A stretch of DNA of 64,000 nucleotides from Proteromonas lacertae (Eukaryota; Sar; Bigyra; Opalinata; Proteromonadidae): NCBI GenBank assembly GCA_002245135.1, contig NGBS01000583.1:496001-560000 (forward strand). The letters run 5' to 3'. The notes beneath the pieces are model-generated. The model worked only from the letters and a program-made list of their open reading frames with translations. It was not told the origin of the DNA and searched no databases. The position numbers and the translations under genes are program-made. How positions within the stretch are numbered: position 1 is the first letter of the stretch; each line of letters starts with the position of its first letter. This document shows positions 14,252 to 26,300 of the stretch, piece after piece.

Positions 14252-15413
14252 ATGAATTTCGATGATAATTTGATAGATAAATTGAGTGAGATAATTCCAA
14301 GACCTTCAAAAAGAAGAAGAATGAATGACCCACCTAATTTATCTTTCTTAACCATAGATAATGAAGGTATTACTTGTAACTTATTTTTCTTAGATGAAAT
14401 ATCGCAAGATACTGAAATAAAGAAATTATTAAGAAGAGCTGGTATTATTAATACTTATTTTAATAGAGACTTTTACACATATTTCTTTTGTGAGTAATTT
14501 AAAGACAATAAATCCATTAATTTGTGCTGAATATGGTTGGATCAATCCAAGAGAGAATGTTTTGGAATGTCAGAGGTATATTTTTATTATGATTATTTTT
14601 TCAATTAGTTGTAAAGAGCAGATTATGTTAAACCCGGACATGTCACCCTTTGAAAAGAAGACATTTATATCAACAATAAAAGAACAATTAAGTAATAAGC
14701 ATGACAATTATTGCCCTTGGAGAGATAATCCAATTTCATTTACACCAATCAATCCTGTTTCTTGTATATATATAAATTAATCATTATTATTATATATAAA
14801 TATAGTTGATAATGAAGCAGCTATATTAGAATATAATGATCGTAAAATTCATCTACATTCAATGAATAACAAAATACCAGTTGTTTCACTTATTAATTCA
14901 TCAATATCGAAAGAAATAATACCATCTTCATTGAATGAATTATGTTGTATAATATTAGCATTATATGGATGGGATATAGTTAAACATAATAACCGTATAT
15001 ATATTATATTATTTATTATAGAACCATTATTGTATTGTAAATATTGTAACAGTAAAAGATTACCATCTCAATTTATTCAAGTATATATTTATATTTATTT
15101 ATTTATTTTCTAGTGTGAATTAATTAAAGATGATTCTAAAGTGTCTATTGTGTTTAATAGTGAGAATGAAAGGAATTATTTCAATCAATTTAATAGAAAA
15201 TATTTTGATCCAAATATACAACATAAATGGTATTGTCCTTTCATTTGTAGTTATGAAAACTTGAAGAAAGGATATATTAGATTATATGAAGTATTAATAT
15301 AATGTTATATCATACATCCAATAGATATTATATCCTAAAAAAGAGAAAGAAACAAATTATGATCCTTATGAAGCATACCAGAAGTCAATCAATATGTTGG
15401 ATCTAACACCTTA
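14252..15413 (+). CDS. ZC3HC1: ZC3HC1/NIPA-like C3HC zinc-finger protein
   Basis: Seven exons. After a 25-nt intron (14442-14466) the frame gives ETFTHISF...INPLICAEYGWIN, the hallmark of the C3HC/Rsm1 zinc finger, then ECQSCKEQIM and HDNYCPW, which supply the zinc ligands. The second, diverged module contains LLYCKYCNSKRLPSQF and FDPNIQHKWYCPF, as in human ZC3HC1 (FDP...QH..WCPW). The last exon (ILYPKKEKETNYDPYEAYQK) closes at a TAG. In animals this protein sits in the nuclear basket and holds TPR; yeast Pml39 is its relative. An upstream in-frame TTG is not needed: the first ATG at 14252 has basic residues (PSKRRRMN) soon after. Confidence 0.82.
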
Positions 15414-15537
15414 GTAGTGATATTAATGTTATTTGTTTTAATCGTTTATTATAATGTCGTTTTAGGGTTTTACAAACAAATCCGTAGAAACGTAGAACTC
15501 AAACATGTTTGAAAAAGATTTCTCACTTCTTTTTAAT

Positions 15538-16130
15538 ATGAATGAGGAGCAAGGTAATGCAGTATTACAAATACTAGGATGTGTCCTGGAAACTCTCGTT
15601 CATAAAAATGACATGGTATTATCAAATATTCTATTCCTAGAACACTTTCGATACAAGAAGAACAAGATTTCACGGGAGTGCAACTCCCAATATAACTTTA
15701 ATGAATTATCTATTAAGGTATGATTTTGCTTTGTTAATTATGAGGTAGGATTCATAAATTTGTTAGATGTAGTAATGAATGTTTCGTTCTGTCGTTAATT
15801 TACATAGATAGACTAATTCAAATGAATAATTTTGTGGTCAATTCTTTGGATGTTCACAGAATATTGATTACTAGTATTATGCTTGCTGCAAAGTTCTTTG
15901 ATGATTTTTATTACAACAATTCCTATTATGCGCTTGTAGGTGGTGTCCCGACTTCTGAAATTAATTGTTTAGAAATAGATTTTCTATATCACATTAGTTT
16001 CAACTTATATGTATCAGCTGAGGATTATCGTAGATATTTTAAACAATTGATTCACCATGCATCATCAGAGACAATTTGTCCAAAGTGCCATCAATATTTA
16101 TTCACAGTTGAATCAGCTTTAAATATCTGA
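15538..16130 (+). CDS. PHO80-type cyclin, copy A
   Basis: Three exons. The first (MNEEQGNAVLQILGCVLETL) joins through a 25-nt intron (gtatta...cctag) to NTFDTRRTRFHGSATPNIT, and a second intron leads into RIHKFVRCSNECFVLSLIYI. Then come DRLIQ, the cyclin core [13 protein letters not shown], and a small CPKC near the end. The order matches PHO80/cyclin P/U-type cyclins, which bind Pho85/CDK5-like kinases. The start was chosen because the neighbouring paralogue begins MNQEQG; an in-frame ATG at 15505 would add 11 residues. Compared with copy B it lacks the intron before MLAAK. Confidence 0.82.
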
Positions 16131-16274
16131 GATTCAATTAATTTAATAGCAATTTTAGACTATTATATCTTTATATATCATGTATACTATTTGTTATGTT
16201 GTTATTTATGTTTTTAACAGTGAATTGAAAAACATAAGTTAAATTAATCACACACGCATAATAATAATTATTAA

Positions 16275-17267
16275 CTAAAAGGACATCTCCCATCCTACTC
16301 CAAATTCATACTCATTTTTATCATTTAAATGCATTAAAGGTATCTTTGTACTACTATATAACCTTAAACCTTCTAAAACATCATGTCTTATATATCCACA
16401 CATTTCAAACGAATTATTGAGTGATAATTTCAATATACCTTGATTACTCAATATAGCTTTCTTAATACAAATAGATAAGGGATAAGATTTCTTGGATAAT
16501 TGAATATTTGTATTAATTCCTATATCTAAATCTTTACTTTTATGACAGATGAAATATAAATTGTATATTATTGAAGGATAAGTTAATGTCTGTATAAATT
16601 CATATTTATATTTATTAAAATGTGATTTGACCATTATAGAATCAGGTTTATAATGTAATAGTGTTAAATTGGGAAATGATAATCTCAATCCAATTGAATC
16701 ATTTTTCTTTCTATTTGTGTGAGTAATACTACTGAACAATCTATCCGTTACTAAATCATATTTCAATTCTAGATTTATTGGGAATCCTGGTGTATGATAA
16801 TTCATACCAATCAATATTTTATCTGTTTTATAATCTATTGGATAATTTCTACAATCACAACTATTTTTGATAATAGAAACATAATATATAGATATACTTG
16901 AAGGTTAACTGACCACCACCAAACCTAGCTATTGCATCACCTATCAATTGATGCTTTCCAAAATCAAAAGAAACTTCATTTAGTGTAAATCTAAAATATC
17001 TAGTTCTTATTAATTTCCATTTCAGTGATAGACCAAGGTACATATGTGAAAAATCACTCTGTGAATGAATCCAACTGGATAATATCTGCAAATATTAGAA
17101 AGAATAAAAATATTATCATACAATTCCTGGAGCATATTTCATTGAATATTTCCCTTTGACACCGTAACAAAAATCTTCAGTAAACAATTCTATATACAAA
17201 TTAGACTTTAAAAATAATTACTTGTAGCTTCAGTGCCAATCTTGTCAAAGCTTGTATATTGTGTCAT
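16275..17267 (-). CDS. VDAC/Tom40-family outer-membrane beta-barrel porin
   Basis: Starts MTQYTSFDKIGTEATKLFTED, which follows the VDAC N-terminal helix pattern (F.D.GK.A.DL...D), then alternating hydrophobic/polar beta strands throughout. It ends at YEFGVGWEMSF, an aromatic beta-signal-like C-terminal strand. Four exons with short introns; about 285 residues, the normal VDAC length. The protein would form the metabolite channel of the outer membrane of a mitochondrion or related organelle. VDAC is preferred over Tom40 because of the N-terminus, but the sequence is diverged and the choice is not firm. It lies on the opposite strand between two cyclin paralogues. Confidence 0.7.
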
Positions 17268-17370
17268 AGTTTATACTTTATTTTAAATTGTCTGTTAAGA
17301 AATATGAAGAAAATTCAAAAAATCTAATAACGGATATATTTTTGGATCATTCATTTGAAAATTGTATGAG

Positions 17371-18027
17371 ATGAATCAAGAACAAGGAAAAGCTATTATT
17401 CGTATTCTTGCATGTGTTTTAGATAAGCTGGTCCAAAAGAATGACTTGGTATTTCAACATTTATAACTTTAGAGTGGTTATGATAATCACGTAAGTAAAT
17501 TCCATGGAAGACGTCCGCCCAATATTACAATTTGCGATTACTTAGACAGGTATAATTTTGGATTTATTTCTATTTTTATTGTAGAATACACAAGTTTGCT
17601 CAATGTAGCGAAGAATGCTTTATTCTTTCACTAATTTACATTGATCGTTTAATTCAAAAGAGTACATTTATTGTAAATTCATTGAACATACATAGAGTAT
17701 TAATTACAAGGTATAGTTATTCATATTTTCCATTTTTATAGTGTCATGTTGGCTGCTAAATATTTTGACGATTTTTATTATAATAATGCATATTATGCCA
17801 AAGTAGGAGGTGTTCAAGGAAATGAAATTAATGTGTTAGAATTAGACTTTTTGTTTCACATCAACTTTAGTTTATTTGTAACAACCGAAGAATATAATAG
17901 ATATCATACACAGTTGGTTAATCATGCTTCAGCAGATAATAATTTTGTATGTTTGAATTGTGTACAATATCTTCCGCTGCTTAGAAGTGCTGAACCAGAA
18001 TATGAAGAAGAGAAAAAAATAAATTAA
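17371..18027 (+). CDS. PHO80-type cyclin, copy B
   Basis: Tandem paralogue of the gene at 15538. Exon 1 [20 protein letters not shown]; intron gtattt...tttag; exon 2 [19 protein letters not shown] and CDYLDR; intron; exon 3 [20 protein letters not shown]; then an extra intron (gtatag...tatag) inside [14 protein letters not shown] that copy A lacks. The cyclin box ends EYNRYHTQL; the tail has a CLNC pair and acidic residues. It is presumably a CDK regulatory subunit. Copies A and B diverge enough in sequence to be old duplicates. The intron difference shows gain or loss since duplication. Confidence 0.82.
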
Positions 18028-18221
18028 TGTGTAATGATGTGGTGATTTGTATTATTTACTTGATTTTTTAATATATTTTTTTTAATTAAAAATGAGTGTG
18101 TATTACGGTTAATTTAAATTCAAGCAATAGTATATATCTTAAATAAGGAAATAAAAAATTAATCAAAACTTTTGAAACACCAATTTTATGATCGTTTCAA
18201 TTTTTATTTTTTAATTTTTTA

Positions 18222-21200
18222 ATGCCCAGTTCGTATGCTTATATAAATCATATATTAAAATAGGGAGTCATCATCAGTAGCCGATTCGTCAAATGACTAT
18301 AGTAGAATAAAACAAGAATATCTCACAAGTCCTTTAGAAAGAGCATTTTTCTCTCTAACATATGCTATGTTAAGTGGAAATACTTTTAATGAGAATTTAA
18401 ATGATTTTTTCTTGATTGTAGAAGCAGTTCATATCATTTTTTAAAACATCTTTATATTTGTATATCCTTAATTTTATTCTTCATAATTTATTTCCATACC
18501 AATTTCAGGGCAGTTAGGGTTTGGTGGAGAAATTGGAATGACTTTTCAACTGATTGTTAATTATATATCTAAACCCTTTGATATATTTACATCTAGTCCA
18601 ATAGCATTCTTCTGGATAGCATTTGTGTTTGTAATATTTGCAATACTCAACAGTTTCTATGTGTTATACTCATTAAACAGATCAAATAAAGGTTTAGTAT
18701 TAGCATTACAAATCTTAAGAATAGTTGTTGGTATAGAAGTGACTGTTTTATTCATGCCTCTATGTGAAAAATTCATTAATTTCTTAGCATGTTATAAAGC
18801 TGATGATGGTGTATATCGTTTATTACCATATCCAAATTTACAATGTTTTGATGGTGGTGGAATGTTCAGATTTATCGTTTCAATAATTATGTTGGTTATA
18901 TTTAGTTTATTGGTCTTTCCTATTACATTGGTATATGTTGATGAAGATTCAGAAAACGCTCAAGCTCATGGAAGATTAGAATTAGTTACAGCTGCTATTA
19001 AGTTTTTTATTACTTTTATTGAAATGTATAAACCTTTGATTAATGGTTTATTATTTGCATTTATGGAAGGAATAATGTCAACTGTTATGGCTATATTTGC
19101 GTTTTATTATTTACCTTATAGGAGATTATTTCTTAATCAATTTGTATATATTATTATTATTATTATTATTTTAATAGAAATGTTTTATTGCTTGTACATT
19201 TTCTTGGGCAACTTATTATTATTTCTTCTCCTATTTTGTAGGTAATGAGACTGCTTTAATTATATTCTTTACTGGTATTCCTATCCCATTATTAATATCT
19301 ATCTATGGACCAAGTATATATATATTAATATCTTATAATTGTTATGTAGTTATAAGAAGAAAGGTTTTATTTAATTATGAAAAATATGAGAAAGAGAATA
19401 CATCCAATCAAAACCCTTTGACTAAGTGGCAATTAATCTGTAAATATATTAAACCTGTCCTTCCATTTCCAAAAGTAAATTGTGATGAAAATAATAAAAG
19501 TATTAATAATTATGTTAGAAATATCAAAGTAGCAACAGATCCATACATATCAGCATCAATAATCACAGAAATGCAGTATGAAACTAAACAGAACAGATTT
19601 GATAAGAATATATTAGCTGTATTTGATGAAAATAAAGAGAAATTTCCAAACAGTTCATTATTTTGGTTGTGTTATTTATCACTGTTATACCAATCAAATG
19701 GTGATGTTATTACATCGTTAAGGAAACTTGGACATAATACTTCCTTTGATTTAAGGTTCTTAATTTATAGAGTATTAATAGATAAAAAGAAAACTTCATC
19801 ATCTGGTTCTTTAGGAACTGTGAGTTTTTTAGACCAATCGAAAACCTTAAAGAAGAGTATTAAAGCACATAGAGATACATTGATGAACACTAAATTCTGT
19901 TGGGAGACTTTATGCCTAATTAAAGAATTAAAAAATGCAGAAATAATGAAAAGAGTGAATGTAATATTTGGTAAGATAAGTGCAGTGAATAAAGTAGCTA
20001 TAGATTCATACAGACATTTAATGAAGAAATATAATAATAATCCAACAGTGTTAAGATCTTATGCATGTTATTTAGAAGATATTCATTGTAAATACGAAGA
20101 TGCAATCGATTTATATAAATGGGCGAATGAATTAGAAGAAGAAAGAATTGCAATACAGAAAGAGAACATTAGACAAAATAGTTCTTCAGATGAAAGTATA
20201 AATATTTATATAATTATTATTATTATTAGAAAAGGATAAAACAGAAACACCAAAAGAAGAAGCAAATACCAATCAAACAAATGACATGCCTGAACCACTC
20301 TTGCCATTGACAATTATGAGCTTACCAAAAAAGAAAGGTCCATCTCCAGCAGTTACACCTCAGCATAAATATAATGCACATGGTTTAAATACAAGTAGAA
20401 CTACAGTTGATAATAATAAAAGTCCAATGAGACAGCATAAATATATATCCAAAATAAAGGACAATGTTGAACTGGAAGGATTGGGTATTCAAAAGTTAGA
20501 AAGATTTAGTCTTATTTATGTGGTTAGTGTTATCCTATTTGTTGTAATTATTCCAATAGCTACTTTGTTATTGATTTATACATATGAAACTCATTCAAGA
20601 ACAATTGTAAAGAATGAAATTGGACAAATTGTCTATGGATGGAAAGCAATATTAGCAGCAAGAGATTGGAAATTTAAACCAGAAAATTCTGCAAATAATC
20701 GAAAATTTATAACCAATGAAGTAATACAATTTCGTTCATATTTACATACAATAATGAAATGTTATTCTAAAACAATATTTGATGATTGTTATTGTAGTAG
20801 AGATGTTGGTAACTTTTTATTGCATCAAACATCAAACTCAACATCATTAAAAGTTGGTACAAAAGTGTATTATACTGAAATGTCTAGATTTCAATATATT
20901 CATAGTATGTTGGATAGTTTAGAGATTATTAGTAATCAATACAATAATGTACAGAATACAAAGATTTATGCAGATGCAAATTATAATTATATTGTCAATA
21001 ATGTTTATGGAATTGCAGATTCATTTGTAGATCAATTAAAAACTACAACCCAAAAACTGAATTTCACTATATTATTTTATTTTATAATTGCTTATTCTAT
21101 TTATAATATAGTATTTACATTAATTAGTTCTATTTTCTTATATAAAAACATTGGTATTGCTCACAGAGAACAACATTTAGGATTTGATTGTTTAAAAATG

Positions 21201-22223
21201 TTACCAGTTGATGAATATCTTAGAATTACAAATAAATTCATGCAAATAATAAAGAAATTTGATGATATGTTTGAACTAAACCAAAGCAATACAGCACCAG
21301 AAGAAGAACTACAGAAGAAACTCAAACTGCAGATATATGAAAGAGAAAGTAGAACTTTAGCAACAACAGATAAAGTAGCCTTAGAGACATTAGATGCATT
21401 GTCAAAGAAATCGTATGAATGTGGAACTAGAAAGAGATTTACAAGACAATCGTATTATTATTTAATAGCACAATTAGTTGTTACACTTGGTGCTGTTATT
21501 TATACATTAATTACTTCCCTTTCTGAAAGACAATTGTTGAAAGAGATTGAATTAAGTGGTTTGAGATATAATAATGCATTGGAATTATGTTATATTAGTG
21601 GTGATATGATAATTAATAAATCAAATGCAACTTTTATAAAAGAAATGAGAAGTAGAAGTGAGAAATTGGTAAATGATTTTATAAAGTATCATCAATGTTT
21701 ATCACAAGGATGTGATGAGTATAGTGTAAGAACAGTCAAATCAGCATCAAAGAAACTGAGAGATTTATATTATAATAATGTATATAATGGAGAATCATTG
21801 GATTCATTGATTGTTCAGTATGAAAGAGCAGTTACGTCATTTATTAGACAACCTGTAGAAGATTTGACTAAAGATAATCTGTATTATGGAATTATTTCAA
21901 AGAATATTGATGAAAGAATTTTAACTGATTTACTGTGGAGATCTGTTGAAATATCTGAAGATGATAGAATAAAACTATATTATACATCTTTGATAATAAT
22001 TATATGCATTGGAGTTGTAATTACTGCTATTAATTTTGTAGGATATAAATTAATACTTGTATCATTTAGTTCAGTGCTATTACGAGATGTAATTATTATT
22101 AGAATGATGCTGGGACATGTAGATCCCGAATTAAAGAGGAAAATGTTGATTATTCATTTATGGATTGATAAAACTAGGTGGGTTGATAGTCGTGTAAATA
22201 ATGACATTGATATTCATGAATAA
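18222..22223 (+). CDS. TmcB-like multi-pass membrane protein with TPR-like region
   Basis: Starts MPSSESSS with an intron after the fourth codon. An N-terminal block of about six membrane segments (roughly 18.4-19.3 kb; IAFFWIAFVFVIFAIL, FIVSIIMLVIFSLL and others) is followed by a helical TPR-like region with FPNSSLFWLCYLSLLYQ. A long cytoplasmic linker leads to a second block with four membrane helices (ILFVVIIPIATLLLIY, YYLIAQLVVTLGAVIYT and two more) around extracytoplasmic helices. This is the layout of the 'tiny macrocysts B' family, large in several protists, often carrying a cyclase or kinase at the C-terminus. Here the gene stops after the last helix with no catalytic domain. The splice in the VEA...LGFGG region (about 18425-18515) is not certain: no GTAT donor keeps frame. 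Confidence 0.7.
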
Positions 22224-22311
22224 TAATAAATTAATTAATTATATTTTATATTCTTTGATTTTATGAAAGCTTGGATTATGGTTTGAATGATTTATTCTAG
22301 AATTCTTCATA

Positions 22312-23045
22312 ATGAGTGAGAATAAAGACGATCAGCACCCTTTGCATATCTTGTATGATAGAAAAGATCAAGCCAAGAGATACATAGAAGAAAAAGTATC
22401 TCTACTTTTCTTTTAATTTGTAATAGAAATATAAAGAAGCAATAAAAGAGTATGATGCAATTGTCAGTTTATTAGGACAATTGCCAGAATATAAAGTATT
22501 GGAGTTAATATAAATGTAATAGTTTCAACCTTACTTAGAGGATATGAAGCAACTCAGATATTCATCATACTCTAATATGGCATTATGTTATTTAAAAACA
22601 GATGAATATGAATTAGTTATAGAAAATTGTAATAAAGTGTTATCTCTTGATTCAACTAATTCAAAATGTTATTATAGACGTGGTTTAGCTTATTATAGTA
22701 TGGTATATATCATTAAGGTATAATGTATAATATTAGCATGAATATTCAACTGCAATAAGTGATTTAAAAGAAGCACATAGATTAGCTCCAAATGACTCAC
22801 TAGTTATAAACACATATAATAAAATTATAAAAGAATTAAAAACAATGAAAGAACAAAGTAAGCCAATTTATAAGAAAATGATGAAAAATGGACTTGGTGA
22901 TATATATGATGATAGAGAAATGCCAGTTGAAAAAGTTGAAGAGAATAAAAACGAAAAATCTTCTTGCTACACAGATATTATTAAATCAATTTATTATTAT
23001 ATATCATATCCTTTTTGCAACTGCTTCAAAACAAAGAAAGATTAG
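22312..23045 (+). CDS. TPR co-chaperone-like protein
   Basis: Four exons with introns of 27-35 nt. Starts MSENKDDQHPLHILYD. Three TPR-like helical pairs are visible: YKEAIKEYDAIVSLLG, RYSSYSNMALCYLKTDEY, and CYYRRGLAYYSM plus EYSTAISDLKEAHRLAPND. This resembles the TPR region of FKBP/AIP/TTC-type co-chaperones, which bind Hsp70 or Hsp90 tails. The C-terminus (CYTDIIKSIYYYISYPFCNCF) has clustered Cys and aromatic residues and may be lipidated or membrane-anchored; that part is inference. No isomerase domain is present. Confidence 0.7.
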
Positions 23046-23348
23046 ATATATATTTTTTCGTTAAATTAAAAACCTAAAATAATGGAATTATTTATGATTT
23101 AAAAAGTGTTTTTGATTTTTAATTCATTCCTTGCTAAAAGAAATCATCACAAATAAAGATTATACCTTACTTAAATGACTATTATAAGAGAATAAGAAAA
23201 AAAATGAAAATTTAAAATTTTGATGGTGTGAGGCTTAATTATTATTTATTATCTATATAAATGCTTAGCACGTACAGTTAAAGAATTTAAAACTGTTTGA
23301 TTATCATAATTTCTAAAAATTTGGGAAATTAAGTTAATACAAACATAA
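23046..23348. other. Intergenic AT-rich stretch
   Basis: About 300 bp between the TPR gene and the kinesin start. No reading frame or structured RNA was recognised; it should hold the kinesin promoter and 5' UTR. Confidence 0.4.
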
Positions 23349-26300
23349 ATGTATGATTTATAAGATATATAAATATAGGAGCCAATCTAGGTTGCTACGA
23401 AATAGATTATCAGCTCATAAATCAATACCACCAAAACGTGCAGATTCTCAAGTATGTTTCTACTGCTTTATAATTATTATAGTTGTTACGGAGGACATTA
23501 CCACCTAGATTCGATGAAAATGAAGAAGAGTTTTCAGGACCTGGCCAAGAAATACTTGATGCAAAGCTAGAAAACATATTGAACCATTTGGTTGCTTTGG
23601 ATACTGCATCTAATCTTGAAATGGGTCAAGATAATATCCAAGATCAATATACAGCAATGAAAGAAGAAGTTGCAAAAATCAAGGATGAATATAGCAATAT
23701 GTCAAATTATGTGAAAACTTATGTAAATGAAGTATCGAAAAAAATACAAGAATCGGAAGAAAGACATAATCGGCTAATTAAAGTGTTAGGAAGTATCCAA
23801 TCAGAGAAAGGTAATATATCCGTATATGTACGTGTAAGACCACCCTTAAAGGAAATGTCAGAAGAGTCTAATGATATAGTACTTGACACTTATGAAGATG
23901 ATTTCTCTTTAACTATAACAAATCCAGACACTGATGAAATATTATCCTATGAATTTGATCGTTGCTATGATGTTAAAAGTTCACAAGAACAAATATTCGA
24001 TGAATTACAGTATTTACCTCAATCATTATTAAGTGGATATAATGTCTGTTTAATTGCTTATGGTCAAACAGGTTCAGGTAAAACTTACACTATGTTTGGT
24101 CCAAACCACGATAAAGGTTTGAACTTTCGATTAATTAATGAAACATTAGATTTACTATCAAGATCCAATAATAAAGTTACAATTCGTTTATCAATGTTAG
24201 AAATCTATAATGATACAGTATTCGACTTATTCAATCCAAAAGAAACAAAGATAAACATCAGAATGAGTGATCCAGTAACAATAGAAGGAGTAACAGAGAA
24301 AATAGTGAAGTCCAAAGGTGATATAGAATCGTTATATACACTTGGAATGAATAATCGAGCAACAGCATCCACTAATCTTAATGATGTAAGCAGTAGAAGT
24401 CATTGCATAGTTAAATTCGAAATAGAACAATTACAACCAAACGGTGTAACCATCTCCTCAAGGTTATATTTAGTTGATTTAGCTGGTAGTGAATGTATAT
24501 CAATGTCTAAAGCAAAAGGTGATAGATTAGTGGAGGCTAAACATATTAATAAATCTCTAAGTTCATTAAGTGATGTAATGCAAGCGTTAGATCGTAAATC
24601 ATCTCATATTCCTTATAGAAACAGCAAATTAACAATGTTATTGAAAGATTCATTCGGAGGTGATGCTAAATGTATTTTATTCTGTACATTATGTCCATCT
24701 GAGAAACAAGCATTAGAGACTATTTCTACATTGAATTTTGCATCAAGAGCTAAACATATTACCTTAGGATTAGCTCAGAAGAATAAGAAACAAAGAGATA
24801 CGGTGAATAATTTACAATCTCAAATCCTATCATTACAACAGAGTAAAAGAGATGCAGATAAGATGATTGTCGAATTACAAAGTGAATTAGAAGAAGCAAA
24901 ACAAGAAATAGAAAATATATCACAACAACAACAAAAACAACAAAGTCCTCAACATAATAATAATAATTCCACTCAAAATGTTGAATATAGTGAAGAAGTG
25001 AGTGATATAATCGCTGAAAGAGATGAGTATATGCAATGTAACTTCAAATTACAAGTAGAAAACACACAATTACAGGAAGAGAATGATGCATTAAAGAAAA
25101 AGACAATTCAATTAGCCAATGAAGTAAACCAAATGAGAAGTGGTGGAAAGACTAAGCCGAAAGTGGAAAAAAGTTTATCAAGAAATGAAGAGTATTATAT
25201 GAGATTAGAGGAAGATTATGATGAATTAAAGAAATCTTATAATAAAGTATCTCAGCAATATCAACAATTAAAAGGTGATACAAATAGTATAATGAATATG
25301 AGAAGTGAGAGTGAAAGAAATAAAAAGAGAATAACAAAATTAACAAAAGAAGTTGAATTCTTGAAAGGAAGATTAGAGAAATTGAAAAGTGGTAGTAGTA
25401 CATCTATTAGTAAATCAACAGTAGATAAAGATAATAAAAAAATAAATAATGAAGAAGAAAGCAATAAAGATAAGAATATAACTTCTCCTACCAAAGTACA
25501 AGAAAAACCAACAAAAAAGACAAATAAATATTTACCAAAGAAAGGTAAAATAACTAGACCAAAACCAAGATCTCTAAATAAGAAAGGTAAAACAAATAAT
25601 AACACTAAAAATGAGAAAGAACAAGAACCAGTTCCACTAACATTACCTCCTCCAACATTAATATCACCACCAGCAAACTCAAAAATAAGAACACCGACTG
25701 ATTTATCAAGTTCAATAAGAAGAATATCAAATCCAAGAATGTCATTATCATCATCTATTAGAAATGTAACAGTTACTGATCTTATTAAAATGACTAATAT
25801 TGAAAAGAATGAAACTCCACCATCTAAGGAAGATGAAGGTGTATTAAGAGATACAATCAAATTGGATAAACCAATGAATATAAATGAAATTGAAAATAAT
25901 GAAAGCAAAGAGAATGAAAATAATAAAGTAGATGAGAATGAAAATGAAAACCCTCAAAATAATAATGCAGAAGAAGAAAAACCTAAATTGATAGATATAA
26001 GCAAATTTGATGAAAATCACAATGATGATGATAATGGTGATGTTAACCATGAAGATGATAATATTCAAACTCATACAGAAACTAAAGAAGAAGAAGAAGA
26101 AAACGAAAACGAAAAACCAAAGAATAAACTTGTAGATATAAGTAAATTCGACAATCCAGCATTAGAAGAAGAAACAATTGATTCAGCAATATTTGAAAAT
26201 GATTTAGAAAATATAACAATTGATAATTCTGAATCAGAATTAGAACCAATTCCTAAACCGCAACAAAATGAAATGCAGAATAATGAGGTTACTATTAAAG

